A stretch of DNA of 64,000 nucleotides from Linnemannia schmuckeri (GCA_029449235.1 JANATG010000002.1:4216001-4280000), one strand, 5' to 3'. Positions 52,067 to 64,000 are shown, numbered from the stretch's first letter. Notes: generated from the sequence alone by a model not told the origin. Numbers and translations: made by a program.

Positions 52067-52412
52067 CCGTGAGGCGCTTCGCTAACCACACATAAGGATC
52101 GAATTTGCCTTGGAGCAACCAAGGAACCACGCGCAGCTGATGAGCGGTTGATGGAGAGTCTGTTGGGAAGGAGGAAATTGTCATTGATGGAGAGGATGGG
52201 AAGAATCCCCTTTATTCGTATCTAGTTTTATTTTGTCTTCCGTTTTTGCTGTGAAGAGCAGTGACAATTGTTGCGCAGAGCCAGGCTCCGGGTCGGACTG
52301 TGACTGGCGGATGGTGTACTGAAGAGTTTACTAAAGAGTTTAGTATGTAGCCTCCTTCACTATCAAATGTCTTCCTCGGGCTTTTCTCCAGAGACATAAA
52401 ATTCTGTACAAT
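52067..52412 (+). mobile_element. LINE-F: oldest, most truncated LINE 3' end of the cluster
   Basis: Starts at CCGTGAGGCGCTTCGCTA, equivalent to LINE-A near 36657, and follows the family through the last codons and the ATTGTTGCGCAGAG core near 52265. The polyadenylation signal is degraded (ACATAAA) and there is no clear A tail; the right end is uncertain. The left junction coincides with the end of the LINE-C target duplication, so LINE-F was probably the first insertion here. Confidence 0.75.
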
Positions 52413-53172
52413 TTTTTTTTCTAAGACGCGTTCCCTCCTTTTGCCTAGAGCTCTGTACCCTTTTGATCTCGGCAACCTTTTTTCCATTTGCCTTTACCGC
52501 CTTCTTTTTTTCACCATGTAACTACCCTTTATCCGGCAACGCGTCTCGGCACATCCTTTCTTTTCTTTCCTTCATCCCTTTACCCTTTACCCATACCAAT
52601 CCCCAAATATCTTGAAAAGTTAAACCTCTTACTTTCCTTTCTTTCGACTTTCGTTTTCTTGTTACAAGGCTTTTATTCGTTTTTGTTCTCAAACCAAACC
52701 CTGCAATAGTAAGAGTAACTATCCTAATGACTTTGGTTGAGGATATTTTTATCATTCTTGACGGTTTTCCCTTCACTTCTTGTCAGCCATTGTCATCTTC
52801 TCTAAACTAGTATAAGGAAGTCATTTTATCACAATAAACTTCGCAAAAGACGTCCCAAAAGGAAAGGTACAGAAACCATAGAATCCTCCACTTTGACCTG
52901 CCTACTCTCTCTCTCGCTCGCTTGCTCACCGTTTAGCCCTCCCTTCTTCCTTTCCTTTTTCTTTTTTTTTTTTTAGTTGTAGTTTGTTGTAGTGTTGTTA
53001 AAACCCTTCATCTGAACTTCATTGCAACAAAAATTGGTGATGGCGAGAAGATAAAGGTATGTTGCTGGTGTTGGGTCGAGGTTGTTGGTAAGGGGAAGGA
53101 GTGAAGGCGCGAGGGTCATATGCTGTGAGCTGCGAACGATTGTTTGTTGCATCTCTTTGAGGGCCTTAGTAT
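52413..53172. other. Intergenic region, no gene seen
   Basis: Pyrimidine-rich sequence and T runs; short frames at 52488-52776 on both strands lack coding character. Confidence 0.4.
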
Positions 53173-53852
53173 TATCTATCAGATTCACACTCATGGCGGT
53201 CATCTAGTGGGTTCAATGTGTCGAGGGCGTTGGGGTCGAGTAACGGGGAGATAAGCGTCCTGGGTTTCAGCAGCAGCAAGGACGTGTCCTTCCTCTCGGG
53301 CAAACGACACATGTCCTCGTAGGTGGCTGGCTTCTGGCGTAAGATGACGGTACATACCTCAGGACGGAGAACGGCGGAGAAAGCACAGCCTCTTGCCGTT
53401 GTCATCGGTCGTTAAGGCGAGCGCGAATAGGCGGTCCATGTCTACGATCATTTCTTTGACTATCTGAGACAGATTTTGCTTGTACTGTCGGGCGGCTCTC
53501 AAGCAGAGGCCATCAGTGCGTGGATGTGGTATTGCTTAAGGAAGTCTCTCTTGGAAGCACTGAAGGTTGACCAGGAGTGGTAAGTGGTTTCGTACCAAGT
53601 TTGAGCCCTGCCTTCAAAGTAGACTCCTACGCCCTTGAGTTTACCTTGATTGACCCAGCAATTACCATAAGCAATCACCCCAAAGTGTGCCAGCCAGGCG
53701 ATAGGGTCGTCGTCAGATCGGGAGGCTCGAAGGGTGGTGAAGATCCTTTCTCGCAAGATCGGGGTAGAAGGAGTAGTGAGTCGTTCATCGGTGACGGCAA
53801 CAAAGAAGGGAGTGGTGCTAGTGCCGGAGACAGCAGGATCAGTGTTGGGCAT
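53173..53852 (-). pseudogene. Degenerate retrotransposon gag relic
   Basis: Gag-like segments appear in order on the minus strand but in different frames. The first (53499-53852) includes DDPIAWLAHFGVIAYG and VYFEGRAQTWYETTYHSW. A helical segment (QYKQNLSQIVKEMIVDMDRL) follows in another frame after a stop. A third (53172-53405) contains AVLRPEVCTVILRQKPATYE. The order is that of Ty3/gypsy gag cores. At least two frameshifts or stops separate the parts. Start MPNTDPAVSG at 53852 could be original. No pol or LTR was seen nearby. It could instead be a domesticated gag with missed introns, but no good splice sites were found. Confidence 0.6.
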
Positions 53853-54042
53853 GTCTGTTAATATATTATTATTCTTTTATTTTTGTTTTCTTTTCCTGTG
53901 ATTTTTTTTTTATTAAAAGATACTGATATGAAGGAGACAAGTGTCAAGTAAAGAACTAGTTGATAAAGGCCCGCAGCATGATGGATACAAAGTAAGGAAA
54001 AGGTCGAATACAGATGTTTGTAAGTTTATTCGCGTTTGAAGG

Positions 54043-54077
54043 GTTGTCGTTGGACAGTTGTCGTTGGACAGTTGTCG
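54043..54077. repeat. 14-bp tandem repeat, 2.5 copies
   Basis: GTTGTCGTTGGACA repeated head to tail just 3' of the LEA2-type gene. Confidence 0.8.
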
Positions 54078-54084
54078 TAGGCAG

Positions 54085-55203
54085 TCATCCAATGAGGGAT
54101 CCCAGGTCTTCTATGAACGATGCAATGCCTCCAGGAATTCCTTTGGCGATCTCCGCAATCTACAATGACGAAGTACAGAAAGACCATTGAATCATGTCAG
54201 TGGCAGAAGAGGTGAAAGAAAAACAAGCGCAGCCAAACCCCCAAGAACAAGGAGAGAGAGACAACTTACGTTAACGGGACATTTGATGTTGTAGGACTGA
54301 TCCTTGATGTCCGGAGAAATCTTGATGCCCAGAATCTTGACTTTGGCCTTGAGGTCATAAAGGACTGTGATCTCGCCATCCGATCCGCCAAGGATCCCGC
54401 ACTTTGAGAGAATTTGTCGGATGATGGTGAAGCCCTTGTCCTGGTTTCGGTCATAGGCAATCGAGATTGGGAACGTGGCGTTTGTAGTCGACTTGCTTGG
54501 GAAATTGGTATTTGTAAGATTGCCTCCTCCCAATGTTGGCTCGTAACCTGGGAATCTCGCCTAGATAGATGAGGGAAAAAGAGATGGAGGTAAATATTTT
54601 GTCACTATGTATTCATTTTTTTTTTTTTTTTTGTTTTCGAGGCATGTCATTTTCATCATTTCGCCCAGCAAGCCAAACCCCTAAAAAAAATAATGAGCGT
54701 CATTTTTTTCAAATGCTATGACCACATTTATCGTTTAGCACACAGCCAGTCCAACAACAAATAAAAAGTAAGACAAGACCCCTTTTTACCTTGATGTCAA
54801 GCAGTTCAAAGTTAAACCCAATCGGGTTAGGGTTCTCGACTCTAATGCTCGCCACCATATCGACTCCAAACGTAGTATTGCCCTTATTGAATGTGAAAAC
54901 AGGGTCGCCCACAGTGCCCAGATAATCGACCACGGGGACCTTGAAGACCGTAAAGATCACAATCACCAAGATAATAATGACCAGCAAGAGGACCAGGCAG
55001 ACACAGCAGGTGACTCGGCCACAGGTAGAGCGGATGCAGCTGAAACAGGGGAGGTATTTTGACCGCTCCCTGGGGGCTTTGATTGGTGTAACTGAGGGCG
55101 GTTTTGAGTGATTATCGTCGTCGTTGCTGTGCGGGGTGTGGATATCCTGCATGGGATAACTTTGATGATGCTGGTCTTGACTGAGTCTCCGTTCCTCGTC
55201 CAT
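54085..55203 (-). CDS. LEA2-domain membrane protein
   Basis: Three exons (54790-55203, 54270-54560, 54085-54159) give 259 residues. A hydrophilic N-terminus of about 65 residues (Gln/His/Asp-rich, RERSKYLPCFSC) precedes one transmembrane segment around residues 75-95 (LVLLLVIIILVIVIFTVF). A LEA2-like beta domain follows (VASIRVENPNPIGFNFELLD, then ATFPISIAYDRNQDKG). The pattern of NPN with a hydrophobic strand and the single anchor resemble fungal vacuolar-membrane LEA2 proteins. The function is not known for this protein. The start is the first ATG downstream of a long purine-rich leader. Confidence 0.82.
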
Positions 55204-56325
55204 TTTTGTGTGCTGTGTTGTGTGATTGTTGTTGTTATATAGACGGGTTCGAGTGGTGAAGAAACGAGTGAATGTGAATGAAGCGGCCAGTGGAGTGAGT
55301 TGTGGGTTCAAGAGTTAATGAGAATGAGAAGTGAGAATGCTGCAAGGTATATGTAAATTAGAGTACTGATGGTGAATGACTGAATGAGAGTAGAGCTGCT
55401 TCAACTGTGTAGAAGGAAGGAATGAGAAAGAGAGAAAAGAAAAAGAGAATGGTAAGAAGAGAAGAAGAGATAGAGGAGTAAAGGATAATAAAGAATAAAA
55501 AAGGATGATAGTGAGGCGGAGGGCTCAAGAAAGGCGGGTGTCCAATCAGGAGCCAGGGCGAGGAATGTGAAGTTGCCTTTAGAGGAAGAGAAAAAGAATA
55601 TCAATTTTATAATAAAGGTGGAAAGAAAGAGGGGGAAGAGAGGCGGGGAGATGATAAAGTTAGTAAGGAAAGGAGGGAAAGGAGGAATGAAAAGTGGTGG
55701 GAAGTGTGGGAGGAAAAAGGTAAACGAGAGGGAGAAGAGGCGAGCTTCCTTCTTCCGCAAATAACAAGTTGGGGTGGAGCGGGATGCAAGAAAGGAAGAG
55801 GACGAACAGAGATATCAACATACAAACAACCAAACAAACGATGCTGTTCTGTTAGTTGTTCGTTGGCGAGGGGAAGGGGAAGGTGCAGGGTAAGACTATG
55901 AGGGCGCAGGAGCAAAGATCAAACAAGGTACAAAGGATGGAGGACATAACTTTTAGCATGAAAAATATCGCCGAGAGTATATATCTTTTTGCAAGCCAAC
56001 AGTCGGAGAATGGAGAAAAGACACCGAATTGAACACAAAAAAAAAAAAAAAAGACAGGGCAGATACCCTGATCCCTATCCCCTTGGACTTCTGATTGGAG
56101 TGTTGGTCTGCATGGGCATTGTCCTTGGACGCCAAGCTTTGTTCATTGTGCGTTACACGAAAATAAGCAGCATATAGAAAATTGCAATCGCTTACATTAC
56201 TCTTAACAAAAGGTAGATGGACATAATTACTGTAAATGGTATGATTGGTTCACCAAATGGAAAAAGAACCAAAGGAAAATGAAAAATGAAAAAGAAAATG
56301 AGAGAGAAGAGAAGGCAGAACGAAA
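55204..56325. other. Intergenic region, no gene seen
   Basis: Purine-rich stretch (about 55400-55760 on plus), the likely leader and promoter of the LEA2-type gene on minus. Open frames here are tract translations. Confidence 0.4.
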
Positions 56326-58714
56326 CTAGTAAGGAGTAATCTGATTGCCCTGACCAGCCTTGACACGAGCAACATTCATGTCATTGAAACGATTGGCGAC
56401 CTTGAAGACATCGCTGTCCCAGTAGTTATTCACTCGTACTCGGAACCAATACGGCCACCGAGGGTAGCAGTAATCCGCAATCGCATGCAGGAACGCATAA
56501 TTGGTCTCTGTTGCGAGTGGGCCGATGCAGATCTGAGGGATCTTGCCTTTCTTCAGCTGGTCGATAATATCCGGTGCCAAGATGCCCATGCTAATTTGCG
56601 GAGTAATCGGAAACAAACACAAAGGGGTAGGGGTATTATTATTAATGAGTTTCGTCGCTTTTCTTGCTTGCTTGTTTGACAGTTAGAAATGGAATGCAAT
56701 AATAGAAAGAGAATGATCGGTCAATCGAAAGAAAATTTTCGAAACATGCAAGCAAACAGGAGACACTTACTTGATGTCGATTTGCTGCCACTGGACAAAA
56801 GACCCATCCGTAGGGGCACCCTTGCCACACCAATCATAATAACTGGCATTCAACTGCATCGGCATCGTATCATCAGACGTATAATGGAACCCATCCTTCT
56901 TCCACGTATCCTTCTGATTCGCCCATGCTGGCTTCGGGTCCGGAATCGAGTAATACGTGTCCCCCATGAACACCATGATCCTTTTGTTGGCAAGAATCAT
57001 CTCTCGTAGAGTAGGCCATTTTTCGGATATACTGGCACGAGGCCAAAGCATGAGATCGCCTGAGGGGAGGGTGAAGTATTTGATGACCTTGGCGACGATA
57101 AGGCGGGAGATAGCGGCGACGTCGCCATCGTATTCGTTGAATTCGATCGTGAGGACTTCGTAAGGGTTGGCGAGCATAAATTGGAGGATTTGGGAGAGGA
57201 CTGAGTCGAGCGGGATTCCAATTGCGCGGGTGATGCCATTGCCGTGGCACATTACAATGTCCGTGTCGTTGTTTGACAGACACGTTCCCAGATCCAAGAA
57301 CCGTATTCCTACAAAGTTGACATATCAATTTGGGGACTGATGTTAGTACTACGCCCTTGTTTGTCTTTCATATTAATAGTAATGTCATCACCCATGTCTT
57401 TTAGCATGGCTTACCGTCAGTCAATTGCTGGGTGATAGTGTGGCCAGGTTGGTTCTCCCAAAGACAGGGCAGCGCCGCCGCAGGAATAACCTCCAAACAA
57501 GCCGACCCCCACAACAGACAAACGTCCAAACTACTCGTGCAGACCTGCTCCCATCCCAAACAAATCGTTTCAGTCGACTGACAAACCGACGTGAATGCGC
57601 CACAGAGCCAATGCAGCCAACCGGGGAGTCGATCCAGACAGGAGTTGGAAATCTTGGTGCATCGGACCTCCCAACCAGCGGTACAGTTCTGGGACTGGGC
57701 CTGGCAGACGGTTTCCTTTTGGAGGCAGGTCTGTGTTGCGAGTTTACAGTCGTATTTGAGGTCGTATGCTGCACTATTGTGGGTTGCTGGGTATGTCTAT
57801 TATGCATGGGATCGGGTACAAAGATGATCGAAGAGTATTAGCAAATTTGTGAACATTTCAATTTGTATATGATATTCCCCCGATCGTTTAGGAAATCTGC
57901 ATGTCGGTAGGGTCCATTGATAGGTCCATGCACTGCTCTCCAAATAAAACAAATAAAGCGAAAAAAGGCTTACCACTTGATTGTATCGCAAATCACAAAT
58001 GTCCGCTCGTCCGTTACAAAGCATGTCCGTACTGTTGACAACGGCCAGATTGTAAAACGGGAGCGCACCACCACCACCAACAGCAGGAGGAGTAGTAGCA
58101 GCATCCACTGCTACTGAACGTCCCCTTATTCTTGGCTCCTGGTTGTCGCCTCGCTTCTGGAATTCTGAATGCTGTTGATTCCAGTCTCCTGAGGAAGAGG
58201 GTAGCCGTTGTTGTTGTTGCTGTTGCCGATGCTGTTGTAGTTGCATCAAGCAGTCGTTGTTCCAGCTAGCCGGCTCCTGAAAGTCCGACAGCCGTTTATG
58301 ATGATAATTATCTCTTTCCATCGATTCCTGTCTCCTTGAAGGCGAACTCAACTCGGACCTCTGTCTTGGGGTGGGGACGCGTAAGGGCCCATCCAGGACT
58401 TGAGGTAACGGTCCTCGATAGCCGCTTTCTGATGAAGCCGAGACATGTCCGCAGAGTACCGCCACCACTGCAACGAAAGTGATCCAAATAGACAATACTG
58501 TTGCAGTTGAACTGAGCATGGGATTCCTGCGTTGTCGTATTTTTGTTAAAAGTAGGGGTGCCACCGAGCGATATGTTGAAGATACGCTCCTCTGGTCGGC
58601 GAGAGAGGATGGCAGGGTATCGTCCATTTGATCTTGTATCCGTGGTGGGTCTGTACAGCAGCTTCTACTACTGCTGTTCCGTCTTGATCCTGTCCTTGTC
58701 TTGTATGGGTGCAT
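56326..58714 (-). CDS. PI-PLC X-like phosphodiesterase domain protein, secreted or membrane-anchored
   Basis: Four exons (57974-58714, 57415-57796, 56771-57308, 56326-56590) give 641 residues. A hydrophobic stretch ATVLSIWITFVAVVAVLCGH is either a signal peptide (if translation starts at the ATG at 58519) or an internal anchor (if at 58714). A Gln/Ser-rich linker follows. The catalytic domain shows TYPATHNSAAYDLKYD (first catalytic His), IRFLDLGTC, VMCHGN (second His), VLTIEFNEYDGDV and KRIMVFMGDTYY, as in fungal PLC-like phosphodiesterases. A Cys-rich insert of about 90 residues (CLQKETVCQAQ, CLGWEQVC) lies between the first His and the next strand. The substrate is unproven. Confidence 0.85.
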
Positions 58715-60438
58715 CCAAGATTGGGAGATATGCGAAGTATCTTGATCCCAGGAGTGTAAGAGTAAGAAAGAAAGAAAATGGAGTCAAAGTGGTTGCAACA
58801 CCTTCCAGAAGCAATTGACGGGAGAAGGGACAGTTATGTGGAGAGGATAGTGAGTGAGCCGTGAGGAGGCCAGGAGAGGGGCGTGAATTGAAGGGAGGGG
58901 AGACAGACGAAAGAAAACAAAAAGAGAAAAGGAAGTGGAAAGGGTGAAAAGAAAAGGATAGATAAAATGGAGGGAATACAAAAAAAAAACAGGGCAGAGA
59001 GATGGGACGGGAGCGGGAAGAAGAAAAGAAGGGAAGGGAAGAGGGGAGGAAAGGGGAAGAAAGGAGAGGGAGGATGGAAAAGAGAAAGTCAAAAGAGAGA
59101 TACGAACAGCGGTATCAGCAATGACAGACGAAGGGCAACAGGGACGATGTGCCAACAGAAGAAGATGGCAGAGAGACAGTACATCGTTCTGGCTCTATCA
59201 CCTGATGGACGCCACGGCATCCAACCCACATCGCGCGCAAAAAAAAGAAAAAAAAAAAACTCTAAAAACACCATACGACGATGCACTGGACCCTTGCTCG
59301 CTCGCACCTTCCACCTCTCTTGGTTGTTGATTTTTCACCCTCCGCACTACACTTTCCACTTTTCAGCTCTTGTCTCCTCTTTGCTCCACCCCCTCTTTTT
59401 TGCAGTCAACCCCTGAACACAACGAACATCGAGATAGTCCAGCAACATCAACAACAATGCAGCTTCTTCTTTGTCCCTATCTCCATTTACTAAGCGAAAA
59501 AAAGTGCCACCCCTGGCCCTTCCCCTGTTGTTTTCTCAGCACGCGGTGAACAACATCATCATTTTCATCAAACATACCTCGTTATTGCTGTTTTGCACAA
59601 GTTACAAGTATTCTGTGGTTACGTTTTGCGTGCGGATAAACCTTTTCGCCCCCTCTCTCGTTTGAACACAAACACAAAGGAATTATGAAAAGAAAGTAGA
59701 AACGAGTAGATGTGAAGAAGATCACCTTGATACGAAAAATGCCAATTGTTCAGGAACGCGAACATTTTATCTCGCATTTTTTTTAGGCCAGTCATCGCAT
59801 TACAACTTTGTCTCAAGCTACTTTCAGTGGCAGGTCAAACATTGTTTTCTTAGCGTCGAAAAAAAATAAAAGAAAGTCAGGCAGTCCTATCATCTCGAGA
59901 ACTCGACCTGAAAGTGCGGTTGACAATGGGATTTTCGCCCTTTGCCCATTTTTTCGCTTCATCCTTTCTTCGTTTCCCTTCCCCTCTCATCTCCAACCCC
60001 TTTATTTTTTTCGGTCTAAAGGGCAGCAGCGTGGCGGTGGATGAACCACTCTTCAGACAATTCGCAACATCCCACATCTCAACCCCTTTCTTTCTATTGC
60101 GCTGAAATCAGTAGTCAGTCTAAAATTCAGGGTTACTCCGCCCAGCACATCTTTAGTGTTTTTTTATATGCAGGTGACCATGTCCACTGACCCATAGGTC
60201 TTATGGGCGCGTCTCTGGATAGTCCTCCTTCCCTCCCTCCCTTCTCTGTACAGATGAGCTGGTTGCAGTAGGCAAAGGAAGAACGGATAAAAATAAGAGG
60301 TAGACATGGAACAACCACCGCCATGTCCTTCGCTTTCTAAAATGCTGCAGGTGTTGGTTTCTGTATAATGTATTGAATATTCGCTTGAAAAAAACCCCCC
60401 ACTCTTCCTATCCTTTAGCGCTTCCTCTCCTTTCTTGT
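58715..60438. other. Intergenic region of 1.7 kb, no gene supported
   Basis: Holds the promoter of the PLC-like gene (purine-rich on plus, 58760-59110) and the 3' flank of the TM9SF gene. Homopolymers occur near 59239-59260. Overlapping short frames on both strands lack motifs. Confidence 0.4.
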
Positions 60439-63168
60439 CTAATCAAGCTTGACGTTACGATATATCCTCATGATAAACTTGTTGGCCGCAAAATGGCCCA
60501 CAGATCCCAGGATCAAAAAGATCGCCATGCACGCCAACGCCGTATTGCCAAAGTAAAAGCTCGTCTGAAACAACCCATACATCCTATTAGAAGTTAAAAA
60601 AAAAATGGTGATCAGCAAAAAACGTCCTTCTCCCAAATCCTCTTGCAACAATATTTTCAATCACAACAACAAAAAAAGTCTCCGGCCAACGTCCCAAGGA
60701 AACTTACTTGGTTTTCTGCATGTAGTAGTAAACAGAGTAAATATACACATACACCGCGGTAGAGCCACAGGTCGCAAGACTCATCCAGTGCCACCTATAG
60801 TCTTCAGTATTGATCACAAAGTACGTGCTCACCACCGTCACTGACGCAGTGACAAGCATCACAATCCCAAAGACCAGCAGTCCGAACCCATAGACATAGT
60901 AGACCTTGTAGGACCAGAACGACGTGAACAAGAAATAAATCTCGATAAAGATCGACGCAAAGGGCAAAATGCCTCCGAGTGCAATAACGACGATGGGTTC
61001 GGCGTACCAGATCTTTTCGGGGATCTGACGAGGGATCGCGTGAACTCTGCAGGGGAAATCGGCTTTGCCAGCCCAGTTCTTGCCCAGAATGCTTCCCACA
61101 AGTGTCAATGGAAGCACAATAAACAACCAGATCACGAGTAACGCCATCTATTAGCAAATGTGTAACGTATCAATGTTAGCTACTGCTTCGTTCATTTGCA
61201 CAAAGAACAAAAGTAAACCCATGCACTTTAGAAAAAACAATAATCAAGAGTTACGTACCATGGTGCCAAAAGGAATAGCGCGGGAGCTGGTATAGTAGAT
61301 GGCGATGGTGTTGTTCAAACTGGTGACAATAACAACAGCGGCGGGCCAGAATCCAGCAGTCAAGAACATGCAGCGGACCCATTCCTTGCCACCATACTGC
61401 GAGTACTGACTGGCACTCGAGTATCCCGAAATCATCGACGTAAAGGCGTAGATGAAAATGGTGGCCGTCATGATACTAGCGCGTTCGGTCCACTCCTGTC
61501 CAAAGATGGTGTAGAGGATCACAAAGAACGAAGTCCAGGCGAGCTGGTGTCCTGTTCCGACAAACGCCGCAAAGGTCATGGGGTTGGATGGGGGTCTAAA
61601 CACGTCACCGTGAATTTGCTTCCATCCATAATCATCTCCCAGGTCATGGTCCTACAGGTACAAAGGTGAAGCAAATGTGTCAAAGTGAAAATTCCACTTC
61701 CAATTATTGTTGGCCAACTTATTGCAAATACAGCAAGTTAACTTACAAAGTCGGTTAAACCGGCCTCCTTGTCGTAGCGGGCAAAGTCGCGGCGGAGATA
61801 CCGGATCCACATGGCACTGACAAATCCTGTTAAGAACAGCACCATCATCAACGAGTTGAAAATCGAGAACCAATGGATCTAAATGCAAGTAAGGATGTTT
61901 TGTGTTAGTGCACTCGTCTTACAGCATTGCAAACACCAAAAACAGTAGTTTTCACCAGCAATACCTTGTTCTCGAAAAAGTCGGAATCCAGGTAACGCTC
62001 AAATCTCGTCTTGAACTCCTTGGTGGTCGCCTTCCAATGGACAGAGTAGGTAAAGTCGATATGAATGCCCGCCTGCGAGTTGGTCAACAACACGAGGTTC
62101 TCGGGTGTCACTTTGGCTGAAATGATCTGGTTGCCATTGTATTCAAATTCAAAGTTTTGGTGGGTGAACAGCGACACCTGGTCGTTTTCCTTGTCTTTCT
62201 TGCCAACCATTCCTAAACATCAAGCAAGAGAAGTGAAGCGAAAATAAATACACTACATTTCGGAACATAGTTTCCCGGTAAAATATAAACTATTCCGCAT
62301 CGTTTTTGCCAAAACAAAGTAAGAGTTCATGATTGATATTTACCCCAGGCAGGGAGATCGTCGATGAAGTATTGGAACCAGTAGTCGTGAGAGATGGCGT
62401 ATTGGAACGTCTTGACGTCCTGCGATGTCAATAGACGTCTAGGACAGATCGACGTGGTATCCTGGCTCTCTATAAGAAGCGTGTGCGTGAGTACATGAAT
62501 CAAATCGTCGATTGAACAGTGCTTAACGAAGACCAAATATCTGGACAAGCAACCAAACCGTGTCGCTTCAAGAGGAGCAGAAAGATAGAGAGTGGCAGCA
62601 GCGAGGTGCTACGTACTTCCGAAACGAATGGAGATTCCAGAGTTGACAAGCTCCATTCCGAGCAATGCCTCGCCCAAGGTCTCATGTCGGTGCTCGACTT
62701 GACCTTCACCCTTACAATATGGCAGTTGAAAGTATTCATATGTTTCCTGTCGATTGCTATTGCATTAGAATCATAAGATAAATAAAATATTGTCAGCAAG
62801 CATACGCACGCAAACATAATGTCGTATCTTTTTTGCAATTATCCTTCTGCCTTGCGCCCCCCTCCCCTCCTCTCCTTGTTTATTGTACGCACGCATAACT
62901 CACCTCAGAGGACCTACTGAATTGGCCCAAACAACAACCGCCTCTGAGTCTTCGTACTATAGCGCCGACAAAAACATATGCAGTAGCTGCGGTTAGTGCT
63001 CCTGTTTGTGGCGAGTATAGTGGCAAAAAGTTGTGTAGTTCTTTCCAAGTGGGAGGAGTGATGTACTTTGTGTGAATGTTCATCGGCGTTGACGATGGCG
63101 ATAGCGAGGGCGGTGACAAGGGCGAGCGACTTGACCACTTTGCCGGACCATCCTTTCCCGGCAAGCAT
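60439..63168 (-). CDS. Nonaspanin, TM9SF3 type
   Basis: Nine exons (63067-63168, 62904-62956, 62617-62756, 62344-62469, 61965-62212, 61747-61878, 61259-61651, 60708-61147, 60439-60583) give 592 residues, matching the family length. A signal peptide (KSLALVTALAIAIVNADEHS) leads into VVVWANSVGPL, NRQETYEYFQLPYC, HETLGEALLGMEL and DYWFQYFIDDLPAWG. Then come IHWFSIFNSLMMVLFLTG and eight or so further membrane spans, ending in NVKLD, close to the usual Golgi-retention tail of the family. The 53-nt second exon and its acceptor were fixed by the VGP-NRQETY match. The family acts in Golgi and endosomal membrane-protein sorting and adhesion. Confidence 0.94.
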
Positions 63169-63419
63169 ATTGTTGAAGAGAGAGAGCGTGCTGCTGTATT
63201 TCTAAGTGTGATGATATCCTGTTGGGTGAGTGATGGTTGTCCTGAAGTTGCAGTGCGTGAAGAGCGCTTGGTGGCGGCAAGAGAAACAAGACACGTTATG
63301 AACACAATGAAGGCAGTGACTGCTGGATAATTTGCGATTTTTATTTTTAGAAAGGAAGAGTAAAAATACAGTGGAAAGTACAAATAGGTGGTGGAGTCGG
63401 TAGCTCGCGATGACACGGT

Positions 63420-64000
63420 TTACCAGCGGCGGCTGCCATAGTCAAACTTCATCTTGATGAGGTAGCGCATCTTGATCTGGCTGGTGTTGTAGACAATGTA
63501 CTCGTTGTACTGGAGTCTGTAGCCAATGCCCTTGACTGGCTCTGTCTCCAACTCTCCGGCCTGGACAAGCAGGTTGTCCTCGATAATCACATCGCCCGAT
63601 ACCTTGGGATATGATTGTCCGCATCCTTTGGTACTGTGCTTGCCTGCCTTCTCAGAATTGATCTTGGCGTTGTAGTCCGACTGCTGGAGCTCATGCATGT
63701 CTCCCAGTGCAACCTCACACAGAAGCATCAAACCCGTGTTGTTCAAGGGTCCAGTGAAGCAGTAGTTGGCAGACTTGGAGACACAGTCAGCGAAGTATGC
63801 TCCCTTGTCGAACATGTAGCCAGTGACAGGAGCCTCAGGAGGAGCTGTTTTGAGAAAAGAAGAAACCATAGAAGATGATGGTTAGCAAAGCCATAATGCA
63901 AGAAAGCACATTGACTCAAACGTGAACAATAATTGCGCCTAGAATAATAGTGCATACCAATACGAAGACCTTGACTGAGAATACCAACATAGTTGGTGAG
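63420..64000 (-). CDS. Poly(ADP-ribose) polymerase, C-terminal part, 5' end beyond window
   Basis: Two exons are visible: 63958 to the window end, and 63420-63844. The last exons encode the end of a PARP catalytic domain: LTNYVGILSQGLRI, APVTGYMFDKGAYFADCVSK (donor-loop region), LLCEVALGD, and LQYNEYIVYNTSQIKMRYLI with the catalytic Glu. The match is to the nuclear PARP1/2/3 group that makes ADP-ribose chains at DNA breaks. Upstream domains (zinc fingers, WGR, regulatory helical domain) would lie beyond 64000. The stop is 250 bp from the TM9SF3-type start. Confidence 0.92.

Noticed and set aside
58784..59155. Pro/Leu/Ser-rich minus-strand frame upstream of the PLC-like gene
   Set aside because: Translation of a pyrimidine-rich leader tract.
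1..64000. CRISPR arrays, operons, prokaryotic promoters
   Set aside because: No regularly spaced direct repeats of that kind; introns, chromoviruses, Pol III tRNA genes and poly(A) LINEs show eukaryotic DNA.

Overview
The window looks like nuclear DNA of an early-diverging filamentous fungus, most likely a Mortierella-type member of Mucoromycota. This is an inference from gene architecture and protein flavour, not from a database match. Genes have many short introns (GTAAGT-like donors, CTAAY-type branch regions, TAG acceptors), pyrimidine-rich leaders before start codons, long A or T homopolymers in introns and leaders, and low-complexity Gln/Asn/Ser/Thr/Pro tracts. I assembled spliced models by reading frames across GT-AG (and two GC-AG) junctions; in every model the frames close exactly.

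Region 1 (1-21.7 kb) is ordinary gene-dense fungal DNA: an F-box/leucine-rich-repeat protein (cut by the left edge), a Vps1-type dynamin, a Rib2-type deaminase, a Ran-binding protein 1, the DEAD-box ribosome-biogenesis helicase Dbp10, a vacuolar-type amino-acid transporter with a 9-nt exon, and a METTL25-type methyltransferase-like protein.

Region 2 (21.9-37.0 kb) is a stack of mobile DNA beginning about 100 bp upstream of a tRNA-Gly(GCC) gene. A poly(A)-tailed non-LTR element (LINE-A) carries one long frame that joins a Pro-rich/coiled-coil part to an RNase H plus zinc-finger part. It is flanked by a duplicated target GCTTTAAAATGA. A second LINE-type copy (LINE-B) inserted at its left junction. 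A chromodomain Ty3/gypsy element (261-bp identical LTRs, 5-bp duplication ACGCC) split the LINE-A frame. A second chromovirus (98-bp identical LTRs, duplication ACTTT, opposite strand) landed in the leader of the first. Both chromoviruses have intact gag and pol, joined by the same kind of -1 frameshift site.

Region 3 (37.2-50.3 kb) returns to host genes: a secreted Pro/Ala-rich protein, a large acidic secreted Ser-rich protein, a Hal4/Sat4-like kinase, an unrecognised four-exon acidic protein, and a DeSI-type (PPPDE) isopeptidase.

Region 4 (50.5-52.4 kb) holds a second, identical tRNA-Gly(GCC) gene, again followed about 105 bp upstream by a nest of three 3' ends of the same LINE family. The upstream flanks of the two tRNA genes resemble each other and contain the insertion motif, so this family appears to home to a site upstream of tRNA genes. 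This is the most interesting signal in the window.

Region 5 (53.2-64 kb) contains a frameshifted gag relic, a LEA2-type membrane protein, a PI-PLC-X-like secreted or anchored protein, a TM9SF3-type nonaspanin, and the 3' end of a PARP gene (cut by the right edge).
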